From Dimargaris cristalligena (lineage: Eukaryota; Kickxellomycota; Dimargaritomycetes; Dimargaritales; Dimargaritaceae): a DNA stretch of 23,989 nucleotides. The DNA is taken from contig JANBQC010000438.1 of NCBI GenBank assembly GCA_027576995.1, positions 1 through 23,989 on the forward strand. The letters run 5' to 3'. The translations under genes and the position numbers were made by a program. The notes under the pieces were generated by a model. The model saw nothing but the letters and a program-made list of their open reading frames with translations, was not told the origin of the DNA and searched no databases. How positions within the stretch are numbered: position 1 is the stretch's first letter; each line of letters opens with the position of its first letter. Below, in pieces: positions 9,984 to 18,226 of this stretch.

Positions 9984-10545
9984 TGTTAGAAATATAGAAT
10001 GTATTTTCATATTTTTATGCTATTATTTTATGGACATGGTTTGGGGAACTCTCTCCCAAATAGATAGCAGAGCTTTATTCTTTATTTCATAATACTTTTA
10101 CAATTTTACTGAAATACTTTATTAATTCTACTCCTAATTTATTGACATTGGACTATCTAATCCACCCTAATCTAGTTGGCTTAGATGTCTAACTATATTA
10201 TACCTTATAGTACCATATTAGCTTTCCTATAGTCACCCCTGGTACCATAGGATCATCCCTTATTATATAACTGTTCCCCTTCCAGACTCCATCTCTTCAC
10301 ACTAATCACTCAGTATGCTGATCTGAAGACTCTTCTGGTTACCATCAGAGTCTTCCAGGTACTAGTAACTATCTGGTTAGCCTATTTATCTATCCCTTCA
10401 TCTTAGAAATATCCTTCCCTCAGGACCTCGCACTAAAGTTATCCCTATATATATATAACTAGGCCCCATTGGACTAGTTAAATTCCTTAGCTTATTCTCA
10501 CCCTTAGTTTATCCCTAATAAACTATATATATACCCATTCCCCCA
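9984..10545 (+). repeat. Repeat A copy 2, LTR-like, plus strand
   Basis: It begins TGTTAGAAATAT, the classic 5' end of copia-type LTRs. It has a TATATAA box (10264-10270) and, about 250 bp on, AATAAA (10517-10522), the usual U3-R order of an LTR. It matches the reverse complement of 112-630 along its length and 23640-23910 in its second half. The 3' edge is not clear; similar TA-rich sequence runs to 10716. Only one CpG (10429-10430) is visible in 9797-10716. Confidence 0.7.
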
Positions 10546-10711
10546 TACTGCTTAATATATATGCCTACTATATATCCCTTGCATATACCTGCCACATAGC
10601 CTTTATTAGTTAGTACCATGCCCTATACCTAAAGCTAGTAGCCCACTTAGCTAAGTCTAAGTCCTGCTTACTATTAGAAGCCTATGCTTGGGATTCTTGA
10701 TAGACTAAGAG

Positions 10712-10716
10712 GGGTT
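10712..10716 (+). repeat. Target site duplication, left
   Basis: GGGTT directly before the solo LTR, repeated exactly at 10977-10981. Five base pairs is the length made by copia and many gypsy integrases. Confidence 0.8.
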
Positions 10717-10976
10717 TGTTGGAAATTCATTTCTCCCACCCCTCCGAATCCTTTACTCTGATTGGTCCGTCCTAATACCCGGGACTGTTCTCTATCTATG
10801 ATTATATCACCCTATACTTGGAACAACGTTTTTATCATCATTACTGCTATTTTCAATACAATAAAACCAACCACGGGCATCTAGCTATGCCCCTTGCGGT
10901 TCTTTCTCTCTTCTTTGAATCTTTTCAGTTGTATCTGAAGGCACTTGCATTTACCATTCAATTTATATTTCTAACA
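10717..10976 (+). mobile_element. Solo LTR of a Ty1/copia-like retrotransposon
   Basis: 260 bp beginning TGTTGGAAAT and ending ATTTCTAACA, terminal inverted repeats matching at 9 of 10 positions with the TG...CA ends of LTRs. It is flanked by perfect GGGTT duplications. Inside are a TATATC/CCTATACTT promoter-like stretch near 10803-10818 and AATAAA at 10860-10865. No internal coding region remains, so the element was reduced by LTR-LTR recombination. It has six CpG sites in 260 bp, while about 920 bp to its left holds one and 450 bp to its right none, so it is younger than the repeat island it entered. Orientation follows the AATAAA signal. Confidence 0.85.
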
Positions 10977-10981
10977 GGGTT
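10977..10981 (+). repeat. Target site duplication, right
   Basis: GGGTT directly after the solo LTR, identical to 10712-10716. Confidence 0.8.
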
Positions 10982-11438
10982 AACCTAGGTGATATACACC
11001 AACCTTTTTGCAATTGCCTAAGGTGTAAATGATAAAAATATATTGCAGGTTTGGGAATATCAAATCTGGTCCCAGGTAATGTGTAAAAGTAGACCAGTAT
11101 TAGTCAATGGTGGCATGATTAAGTTTATAATTCACACACAAGAACCTGATAAAGCTATTTGGGATGTTCAAATTTAGGCCCTATATACTTATTGAAATTG
11201 GTGTTCATAAATGGTGCACTTTAATAAAATCAGCAATGACTTGTTCTTGGAAGAAAGCATCCTCTTGTCTTGTTATCTAGGTTAGAAATAAAAAGTTCAC
11301 CACTGAAGAGCCTATTCATGGCTTTTAATTGGTTATTGAATCTTTTTGGTTCCTTTGTATTATTATTTTTACATAATTTTATTTATTTAAAGACCATATA
11401 GTTTATACCTAATTAGAGTACTAGGAAACGCCCTTGTA
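10982..11438. other. CpG-free AT-rich tract
   Basis: No gene seen. It belongs to the old repeat island interrupted by the solo LTR. The first CpG to the right is at about 11429. Confidence 0.5.
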
Positions 11439-11660
11439 TGGCCCTATACATTAAGAGGGGTGGTACCATATGGGCGAAATTCGGCCCAGCAATATAAGGG
11501 TTTGCATTATACGTGTATGGGAAAATACATAGGGAATGTATTTTTAACTAGTAATATTGGCCGAATTTAATGGATTTTTCGTTATACAGCTTGGATGAAC
11601 TTCTCCCATATGTCTGGCACCCTGGCAAAACTAAATCGGGCCAAAGCCATTCTAAAGGAG
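11439..11660 (+). repeat. Repeat C copy 1
   Basis: It matches 23200-23390 in the same orientation, most clearly in the TAATATTGGCC block, the ATGGATTTTTcgTTATAcAG block and AACTTCTCcCATAT. This copy still has its CpG sites; at the matching positions the right-hand copy has TG or CA. Its nature (LTR, leader or other) is not resolved. Confidence 0.7.
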
Positions 11661-11950
11661 TTGAAGTGTTGGAGAACTGGCCAATAGTTTATCCCGTACT
11701 ACGGCACATAATAGGTTTCATAGACAATCAGTAAACAGTAGTATTTTCTTACACTATGGTTGTTTTACTGTTAACGTGTTTCCTCATTTAAACGGAGTTC
11801 AATTGTGATTCCGCGGTTTTGTCAACTATGCTGTCACTACTCCATCTTTCCCATCCCTTTTAACCTTTTACCAATCGATACAAACTCACGTCAATCTCTG
11901 TGCCTTGGGGTTAACGGACCTTTCCTCGTTTACCAGTATTACCTTGTACC
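11661..11950. promoter_or_regulatory. Upstream region of the 134-residue gene
   Basis: The last 150 bp are rich in C and T (CCATCTTTCCCATCCCTTTTAACC type tracts), as in fungal promoters and leaders. No clear TATA box is visible. Confidence 0.3.
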
Positions 11951-12495
11951 ATGGCTTCAAATGGCAGTCGATCTGCAGGTATTGTGAATCGACTCAGCGA
12001 TTCGGAGGAGGCCATCCTTCACGAGCTAAAAGGCCTCCTCTATACCCTGGAACGCATGTAAGTTGAACCCATGGGCAGTTCCGGCGATTAGAAAGGCCCA
12101 CTCCCTAGCCGGAATGCTCGTTGGGTAGTCCCCTCTTATATATATATATATATATTCTGCATTATCCTGGGAGTTACTACACCATTCCTGATACCAGGCA
12201 GAGGAAGGGCATTGTCCCTCTACGTCCTTACGTAGTTCCCCCGCAGTTTTCTATAGCTAGTATTAACCAAACCCCGGCTGACCAACCCTATGTGGGCCCT
12301 ACAATACTGTATCTAACGCATATTTCGGTGGCCGATGCTTATAGTTCGTCTACTTTGGAAGTCGCCGTTCAATTAACATCCCCCAATGGGGCATTCACTA
12401 TCGCGCAAACCCGGGCGGCTTATGTTTTCCAGTCGGCGCAAGCTATTCTTGCAACCGAGTCACCGTCGCCACCAGACACCCCGATGGAACTCTAA
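11951..12495 (+). CDS. Hypothetical 134-residue protein, two exons
   Basis: Exon 1 is 11951-12057, ATG in the context ACCATGG. The donor is GTAAGT (12058-12063) and the acceptor ACCAG ends at 12197. Exon 2 is 12198-12495. The junction splits an ATG codon (AT|G) and restores a single open frame of 134 residues, although the intron itself has stops in frame. Residues 15-36 form a predicted amphipathic helix rich in Glu and Leu. Residues 60-115 are rich in beta-prone and small residues and end in an Ala/Gln helix, then a Pro-rich tail. There is no signal peptide or membrane segment. I recognise no family. The consensus splice sites and phase match make the gene model strong while the function stays unknown. 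Confidence 0.75.
12058..12197 (+). other. Intron with TA microsatellite
   Basis: 140-bp GTAAGT...CCAG intron of the 134-residue gene. It contains a (TA)n run at about 12137-12155 that is likely to vary in length between strains. Confidence 0.7.
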
Positions 12496-12906
12496 TGCTT
12501 CTTAGCGCCAATCTATCGCTGTACACTAAATAATATATATATAATTAAATATATACCATGCCATGGTGGGGGCAGTTCCTGATTATATTCCGAAATACCG
12601 TTAAGGTCAAATAAGACGCGATTGTCGCGGTTTGGTTGTTTGGAGACATTGACAATGAATGAATGGTACCTTGATGAATAATTTATCCGGAAACGGCAGT
12701 GGGTTTATTGAAGACTATTTCTAAACTAACCAACACCCAAAACTGAATAGAGTAAGAATATGATCATACATTGAACACTAAAGAATGGACTCAAGTCACT
12801 GTGAACGCCGAGAAAAGGGGAGGGGAGGGGAACGGATGGCAGAAGGATATCAGTGGAAGCTAAGTTAAAAATAATAGTAGAAATGATATTAATAAAAGTC
12901 GACAAT
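12496..12906. other. Shared 3' region of convergent genes
   Basis: It lies between the ends of the 134-residue gene (+) and the small CsbD-like gene (-). It has a TA-rich stretch at 12530-12556 and TTTATT at 12704-12709, which on the minus strand is AATAAA about 200 nt past the CsbD-like stop. No gene was seen. Confidence 0.5.
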
Positions 12907-13416
12907 TTAATAGGCGTTGTGATTCATCTTCATATGGGCCAGATTCTGTTTGACTCCCGCGGCCGGATTTGACATCGGACCACCGTAAGCCTGAGCGGCG
13001 GCCGCATTCTGATGCTGACCGGCGGCCTGGCTGAATTTGTGGGCCTTAGCCGCTTGTACTTCGGCCCGACCGGCCATTTTATCCTGATGGCCCTTGAGCT
13101 GGAGAGTGGTCGACCCCGTCACACGACCCAGCGTATGGCTGACATTGCCCTTGATGCCCTTGGCGTGTCCGGAAATTTTACTGGGGTTACGAGCCGGGGC
13201 AGCGCTGACACCGGGTACTCCTCCTCCTCCCATCGCACCGGCAGCCGGTCGGTGTGGATGGGCGTGATGGCTGCCGGGGGGGTAAGCCCCTCCACTAGGT
13301 CCGATACCAGCACTAGCGCCGGGACCGTGGGCGGAATGGGGGCCGGGGTTGGGGTAACCGGCCGGAGGGTGGGCGCCAGCGGCGGTGGAATGGGGGCGAC
13401 GGTGCTTGTCGACCAT
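12907..13416 (-). CDS. CsbD-like protein with Gly/His/Pro-rich N terminus
   Basis: 169 residues from ATG 13416-13414 to TAA at 12907-12909. Residues 1-78 are low-complexity Gly, Pro, His and Ala. Residues 79-125 match the CsbD-like pattern: Lys89-Gly90, Leu96-Gly97, Gly101, Lys108-Gly109, Gly116 and an Ala122-Ala123-x-Ala125 block. The C terminus is rich in Gln, Ala and His. CsbD-like proteins are small stress-associated proteins in bacteria and fungi; some fungal members are described as binding mismatched or cruciform DNA, but the biochemical role is poorly known. A TATAAAA box lies about 170 bp upstream. The same domain with identical spacing occurs in the protein encoded at 16310-17374. 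The long frame on the opposite strand is a shadow of the GC-rich sequence. Confidence 0.85.
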   Translation of the reverse strand: MVDKHRRPHSTAAGAHPPAGYPNPGPHSAHGPGASAGIGPSGGAYPPGSHHAHPHRPAAGAMGGGGVPGVSAAPARNPSKISGHAKGIKGNVSHTLGRVTGSTTLQLKGHQDKMAGRAEVQAAKAHKFSQAAGQHQNAAAAQAYGGPMSNPAAGVKQNLAHMKMNHNAY

Positions 13417-13583
13417 GATGGTAGGTAAATGTGGAGTTGGGGGTTAGTGTTACAGGGGAAAGTGGTGGCCTGGAAGTAAAGAAAGTCTGAGAAAGTATAG
13501 GAGTCGGTTAAGGGGTTCGGTAAAATTACTGATGTTAAGGACTGAGATGATATTATTAGATAAAACAGCTTGCGGAGGTTGCC

Positions 13584-13590
13584 TTTTATA
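13584..13590 (-). promoter_or_regulatory. TATA box of the small CsbD-like gene
   Basis: TATAAAA on the minus strand in the context GGTTATAAAAGGC, 168 bp upstream of the ATG. Confidence 0.6.
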
Positions 13591-13691
13591 ACCGCACGAT
13601 TGAGCCGACGACTTGTAGTTGTTTAGGGTAATCAAAAGAATACTAGGAGGTATGATGCCATTAACGACGGCAATATCCCCCCCATGACTGA

Positions 13692-13939
13692 CTGCATCAC
13701 CGATTCCGCCGTCTTGTTGAGCTGCTGAAGCAGTGGGTTGGAAAGTTCCGCGTTATTACCACTGCCTGTACGTCACAATGGGAAAACTTCCTGGCCAATG
13801 GGGAAGCGCCTCTGTGGATGGTGGCATTGGGTTGCCAAGTCCCATCCGAAATTCTTTGGCGAATGGGATGCTTTGCGGGTTTGCAGACATTAAAAAGTAC
13901 TCTCTCTCTACCATCGACTTTCTCAGCTACTCTGCGGTA
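13692..13939 (+). CDS. Possible orphan exon or decayed gene fragment
   Basis: A frame of about 80 codons is open from after TGA 13689-13691 to TAA 13937-13939, without an ATG in its first half. The translation looks protein-like: amphipathic, with Trp, Phe and charged residues (for example FRRLVELLKQWVGKF near the start). A GTAAGA donor at 13935 would end it in phase 2. No upstream exon with an ATG was found, and I recognise no domain. It may be a gene remnant or an internal exon; chance cannot be excluded. Confidence 0.25.
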
Positions 13940-15076
13940 AGAATGGGTTGAGAAGGAAAAGTATGCATCATTTAAATGTGATCTTTAACGTCGCCACCCA
14001 ATGGTGTGACGTGAATGCGCCTATCAAGCATGGCGGGGTCTGGTGGAGGCAAGCCCGAGTAAAGTAAGGCGTATCCAGGGGGCTTGTCGAAAATATGACG
14101 AACTCGACTCGCACACCGTCCGCCTCTGACCATTGTCCATCCTACATGCAAAGGTTCTGTTTGGTTAACCATGCACATATTCGTATCTTAATGGTCAGTT
14201 CTCACAATTTGCAAGGGCCCCGTCATCCGACCATAGTGTAACGACAGCATGACGCCATGTCTGCTAAGAAAGTGTACATGAATATTAAATGACCCAGAGG
14301 AGGCCTCCCGAATCAATGGTTTGTTGGGGATTGTGCCCATTTTGATAGTCCGATCCCGAGTTCCGCAGCTCTCTAACCGTATTGGCTTGACGGGGCTACG
14401 GATATTACACCCCCCTCTACTTCTTCAATGATGTAACTGCGCCATTTTATCTATGAGTATGACATGGTATCGCAAAGGAACCCCATTGCTGGATTTATCC
14501 ATATCCTCCCTAATAAACCATACGGTTTCTAAGTTGCGGTAATGGCTACGCCCCTTCATCCTTCCGTTGTTGAGGAAGGGGGGGGGCGGGTCCCCACCAC
14601 GTCTTTCCCCTAATCTTGCAAAATGGGACCGTCCGGAATTTACCTATACTGGCAAACCAGGCCACATAAGAATTTTACCGATCTTCCACACCCTTCGAAT
14701 AACCGCCGGGTCCCTCAGGAGGCGCCACCTTTATGGTTCACTATAGTCCAAAGGAGGATAGTGAATTCATTAAAACTATCCAATTTTGCCGCCCTATGCC
14801 ACCCAAACCCTTGGCTCCTTCGGGGGCAGTACCCTGTTGTATCAGCTGATTTCGGCCCCTAAATGCCTCTGGATTCCTACACCAATTGGCCTCATTAACA
14901 TCGCCAAGTGAGGGGTGCACACCCGACAATGTCGAAATTGGCATTCCCTGGACACTACACTACGGGTTTAACCACATTTAATAATACCGGTCAAGTAAAG
15001 TTTGATTAAGGTACGCCTCGCTGGCTCGGTTTCGGCCCGGCGATAAGTCATCCGAAGTTCTATGGTGTGCCTAAAC
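13940..15076. other. Region with only weak frames
   Basis: Three short frames (13972-14178 minus, 14623-14862 plus, 14741-14944 minus) overlap or conflict and lack domains, signal peptides or splice support. C/G-rich runs occur at about 14575-14595. I see no secure gene in about 1.1 kb. Confidence 0.45.
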
Positions 15077-15084
15077 TATAAATA
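15077..15084 (+). promoter_or_regulatory. TATA box of the small secreted protein gene
   Basis: TATAAATA, 156 bp upstream of ATG 15233, followed by a C/A-rich leader. Confidence 0.6.
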
Positions 15085-15232
15085 CCGATGAAAAGTGGCC
15101 CTGACCTTAACCTCTCATCGGACTAATACCGCTACTACACCACCCCGACCCAAGCGAAATTATTATTTCCAGTAAACCACGTATTGGCTTATCACTAGCC
15201 AAGTTTTACCTTACCATTGACTTACCGCCATC

Positions 15233-15691
15233 ATGCGTTCGTTCATTTTACCTCTGCTAGTGGCTGGAGCAGCCATGCTGCATTGTTCCGCCGCGACCCT
15301 CCCTGTGCAGCCCGAAGTGGAGTCCACCCATTCCGGCCCGCAACCGCCCATGGCCCCCCACCCGCCCTTGCTAAGCCTGGCTGACCGCGAGCGCGTGTTA
15401 ACCGACTACATGATTTATCTGTACAACTTGAACAATTCGCTGAGTTCGGTGGTGTGTGGTATCAATTTGCTGCCCCCGGAATTCCCCCTCCGGAATGTAC
15501 CGATTGGCGACACGTTCCCTGGCTTTCACTTTAGGTGCTATGTATCGGATAATGCCCGGCCCGCTACGGCGGTGATGAATGCCCTGAACACTCCGTATAA
15601 CTGGAAGTTCCGTCCGTCAGTGGGACTCCTGAAGGCCACCGTGACTAACCCCACGGACTTCGTGTACGGCTCGGTACTGGCTTTCACGTAA
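15233..15691 (+). CDS. Small secreted protein, 152 residues
   Basis: ATG 15233 follows a clear TATA box and a 150-nt leader. Residues 1-20 form a signal peptide (Arg2, hydrophobic core Phe-Ile-Leu-Pro-Leu-Leu-Val, Ala-rich end with likely cleavage near Ala20/Ala21). Residues 25-48 are Pro-rich. The folded part (about 49-152) has two cysteines, Cys75 and Cys102, that could form one disulfide, and one N-glycosylation sequon at Asn67. There is no membrane segment after the signal and no GPI-like tail. The product probably acts outside the cell or in the wall. I recognise no family; an effector-like role is only a guess from size and secretion. It is intron-free. Confidence 0.8.
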   Translation: MRSFILPLLVAGAAMLHCSAATLPVQPEVESTHSGPQPPMAPHPPLLSLADRERVLTDYMIYLYNLNNSLSSVVCGINLLPPEFPLRNVPIGDTFPGFHFRCYVSDNARPATAVMNALNTPYNWKFRPSVGLLKATVTNPTDFVYGSVLAFT

Positions 15692-16309
15692 ACGGCCATT
15701 AGGTGAGAATAGAGTGTCTCGGATGATTTCCAGCACTAACCCATCCGCAGACGCCCGCCCCTAAGTCAGAATGTGCTTCTTTGTGCTGCTGTTTCCCATG
15801 TGGATGATAACACTAGTTAATACTATCTGATGGTGGTTTATTAGATACAGGCGCATGGCCCACGTGACTAGTACTAATATTGAAGGAATAGGGAATAAAT
15901 GTAGTTGAAAATATACAATATAATGATACAAGCGGGTTTGGGTGCATTGAATAGAGGCCGAGGATACTACCAACAGAACGGGGAGTTGAATAGTGAATAC
16001 ATCGACATGAGGTAGGATTATGGGTTAATGATATATGCTGGGGTATTAAAACTGAAAACACATTGGAACGGAAAGGGTGAACCTAGATATGGTTAATGAA
16101 CAATGGAATTAGCCTAGTGGTTAGACTGGTCAAAAATACACAGCAACGAACGGGCAAACATGGGTTTCAGGAAGGTGGCGGCGGTACAGGCACAGCTAGG
16201 TGCCGAAGTAAGGAGGGGATCTGAAAGGTTCTCCCTCAGTCGGGAATTAAGAAGAGGGGGAGAGGCGGGTTTCCCATTTACCCTCCGCTCTCTTTCGACC
16301 GGGTTCTAT
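15692..16309. other. 3' region between convergent genes
   Basis: It lies between the ends of the secreted-protein gene (+) and the large CsbD-domain gene (-). TTTATT-type and AATAAA-type signals occur on both strands (for example near 15836 and 15894). The A-box-like stretch at 16109-16128 does not continue into a tRNA. No gene was seen. Confidence 0.5.
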
Positions 16310-17374
16310 TTAGGAAAAGAGCTGCTGCTGCTTAAGTGCCCGGGCGGCCTCCATTTCGCCCTGGCCCATTTCCTTGATTAGTTCGCCTTTCGCTTCCCAT
16401 TGGGGCTTGCCAAGCAGATTACCAAGTCGGTTGATAATGCTGCCCTTGACCTTTTCAGACAAACCACCCACCCGACCGGGATTTTCGGGGTGGGATATCT
16501 CGAGTGGAACAGCCGGGTTAAAGGCATTGCCAATCTCAGACATGGTACGCTGGTTACGGCGACCCTTTTTAGGGGCTAGGAAGCGATCCAGAAAATTGGG
16601 CTTCGTTTCGACGGAACCAAGCTGGCTGGTGTCATGGTGAGCCTGGGCGGCATTCCTCGGTTTTCTGTCGCTACCTTGGGAACCGGATTCGGCTTCAACT
16701 TCACCGTTGGAGAGGGAGGAGGCGGAGGAGGAGGAGACGATGGATGCCAGGGATTCTCGGGAAGTCGAGGCCTGTTTACCCCGGGCCCGAGCCGAAAGAT
16801 GGCGTCGATTACGGGGACGGTCCACTTGGGTGATAACAGTAGTGGTGGGAGGCCCACCCGTTTGGGGCGACCCACTACTAGTTGACGATGACAGCATCGG
16901 TATATACGGGGGTGGAGGGAAATACGAGTCCGTCGGAGATTGCTTGGCACTGTTGGCCGAGTGGGATGCTGAAGACCAGGTGGATTGGGTGGTGGTTGCT
17001 AAATCAGACTGTAGCCGATGCAGTTCCTTGGTGGGGGATAATGCCGAAGATGGGGAAGCGTGTAATATAGGGGTGCTAAAGGATGCACTGGATTCGGTAT
17101 CAAGCGACATGGGGGACAAGGAGAGAGGGGGCGAGGAGAGAGCGGGGGATAGACTGGAGTCGGAGAGGTATTGGTTGCAATTGTCAATGAAAGACAGCGA
17201 GAGCGGGGATGCGGGTTCTTCCAACGAGGAGTCAGAGAAATAGGAGGTATCAAAAGAAGACGGAAGGCTGAGTTCGCTGCAGTTACGGGCGAGGGGGCTG
17301 TTTTTATACATGGGGTCGGCCACCGAAGCCAATGGTGTCACTTCCGCCGAGCGGAGTTTTGAAGTAACGGCCAT
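16310..17374 (-). CDS. Ser-rich protein with C-terminal CsbD-like domain
   Basis: 354 residues from ATG 17374-17372 (context ACCATGGCC) to the stop at 16310. The frame is open for 45 more codons to a GTG, but no ATG lies there. Residues 1-280 are low-complexity and rich in Ser, Pro and Thr, with Arg/Lys-rich patches near 190-210 and 275-290, so probably disordered and open to phosphorylation. Residues 305-354 carry the CsbD-like pattern Lys310-Gly311, Leu317-Gly318, Gly322, Lys329-Gly330, Gly337 and Ala343-Ala344-x-Ala346, with the same spacing as the 169-residue protein nearby. A short CsbD-like domain at the end of a long disordered protein is unusual, as members are normally small. Function is unknown; a stress or nucleic-acid role would be inference. 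Frames on the opposite strand are shadows. Confidence 0.8.
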   Translation of the reverse strand: MAVTSKLRSAEVTPLASVADPMYKNSPLARNCSELSLPSSFDTSYFSDSSLEEPASPLSLSFIDNCNQYLSDSSLSPALSSPPLSLSPMSLDTESSASFSTPILHASPSSALSPTKELHRLQSDLATTTQSTWSSASHSANSAKQSPTDSYFPPPPYIPMLSSSTSSGSPQTGGPPTTTVITQVDRPRNRRHLSARARGKQASTSRESLASIVSSSSASSLSNGEVEAESGSQGSDRKPRNAAQAHHDTSQLGSVETKPNFLDRFLAPKKGRRNQRTMSEIGNAFNPAVPLEISHPENPGRVGGLSEKVKGSIINRLGNLLGKPQWEAKGELIKEMGQGEMEAARALKQQQLFS

Positions 17375-17666
17375 GGTTAGTAGTCTTAACAAGTAGGGCT
17401 TGGCTGGACTAGGCTGGGAAATCAAGCGGGCAAGAAGGCTGGGCGCGGAGAATAACTCTGAGTGAGAAGGGCTCTTGGTATGGGGATTATGTAATGATTG
17501 ATCGTCCACCGATTGGTTTGTTGGTTGGCTAAATGAGGAAACCTAGAGGTCAGATGTGGGTGTGATAGGCGAAAGAGGATATGGCGATAAGAAGAACGTC
17601 AGCAACCCACAGTTTAATAGGTTTACGTGTAAAAGATAGTATACCCTTATCCTGCACCCTGTAGTA

Positions 17667-17687
17667 GCCGCCGAATAACTCGGCGGC
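17667..17687. repeat. Inverted repeat 1 (8-bp stem, 5-nt loop)
   Basis: GCCGCCGA at 17667-17674 and TCGGCGGC at 17680-17687, perfect complements. Confidence 0.85.
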
Positions 17688-17709
17688 ACTAATGACGACG
17701 AGACGACGC

Positions 17710-17740
17710 TGAAGTAACCCTCATCATGAGTGTTACTTCA
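17710..17740. repeat. Inverted repeat 2 (31-bp near-perfect palindrome)
   Basis: TGAAGTAAC (17710-17718) pairs with GTTACTTCA (17732-17740). After one mismatch CTCAT pairs with ATGAG around a single-base centre, so 14 of 15 positions pair. Confidence 0.9.
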
Positions 17741-17743
17741 ACC

Positions 17744-17791
17744 CGGTGAGATGCGGGGCTCGCTCTTTAGTGGGATCAAGTCATCTCACCG
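17744..17791. repeat. Inverted repeat 3 (10-bp stem, 28-nt loop)
   Basis: CGGTGAGATG (17744-17753) pairs perfectly with CATCTCACCG (17782-17791). Confidence 0.85.
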
Positions 17792-18131
17792 AAAAGCACC
17801 GTCAGCGCCATTGGAACTGTGGTATGCCCACAACAAATAACAACCGAGGTCATTCATTATACGGCGGAAGAACGAGGTAAAAAGCTCAATAAGTGGGTTA
17901 ATATTGACAGTAAGCCAAAATATATACTATACCTTGGATGGTTTCAGATTTAGAAACCAACTGCGAATGGGTGAACCTAATTAATAATATACGGTGTCTG
18001 ACTATATAGTTAGGTAAATAATGGCTCAATAAACGGTCCTAGGTGGTAGTTGAATATGGCAAATCTAGCAAGGTCGGTTAGGGGAAACAGGAAAACACAA
18101 TTTAGCAAACCTGGAGGTCCCTAGGGGCACC

Positions 18132-18155
18132 TTTTATAAACCTAGAGGCCTCTAG
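18132..18155. promoter_or_regulatory. TATA-like box next to a 14-bp palindrome
   Basis: TTTATAAA is followed within a few bases by the perfect palindrome CTAGAGGCCTCTAG (18142-18155). A symmetrical site just past a TATA box could bind a dimeric regulator, but no clear gene begins on either side, so its role is unknown. Confidence 0.35.
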
Positions 18156-18165
18156 AGGGTGTGGT

Positions 18166-18226
18166 GGTGATGGGGGGGAGGGAGGAGGAGAACCCCCTTC
18201 CCTTCCTAAGCCCTCCCCCCCATACC
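18166..18226. repeat. G/C-rich hairpin
   Basis: ATGGGGGGGAGGG (18170-18182) pairs perfectly with CCCTCCCCCCCAT (18211-18223), and GGT/ACC extends the stem past a one-base bulge. The G-runs could alternatively form a quadruplex. Confidence 0.85.

Noticed and set aside
13012..13428. 138-codon frame on the plus strand
   Set aside because: It is antisense to the CsbD-like gene, whose composition (Gly/Ala/Pro codons) creates long shadow frames. The minus-strand product has a recognisable domain.
14741..14944. 67-codon minus-strand ATG frame
   Set aside because: It conflicts with a plus-strand frame of similar quality, and neither has a domain or promoter.
16101..16175. tRNA-like A-box (TAGCCTAGTGGTTAGACTGG)
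   Set aside because: The D stem does not pair, no B-box (GGTTCGANTCC) follows and no acceptor stem can be formed.
16160..16381. 73-codon ATG frame overlapping the 3' end of the Ser-rich gene
   Set aside because: No domain, TATA box or splice support, and it overlaps the better-supported opposite-strand gene.
16707..17243. 178-codon frame on the plus strand
   Set aside because: Antisense shadow of the Ser-rich CsbD-domain gene. It has a biased composition and no independent signal.
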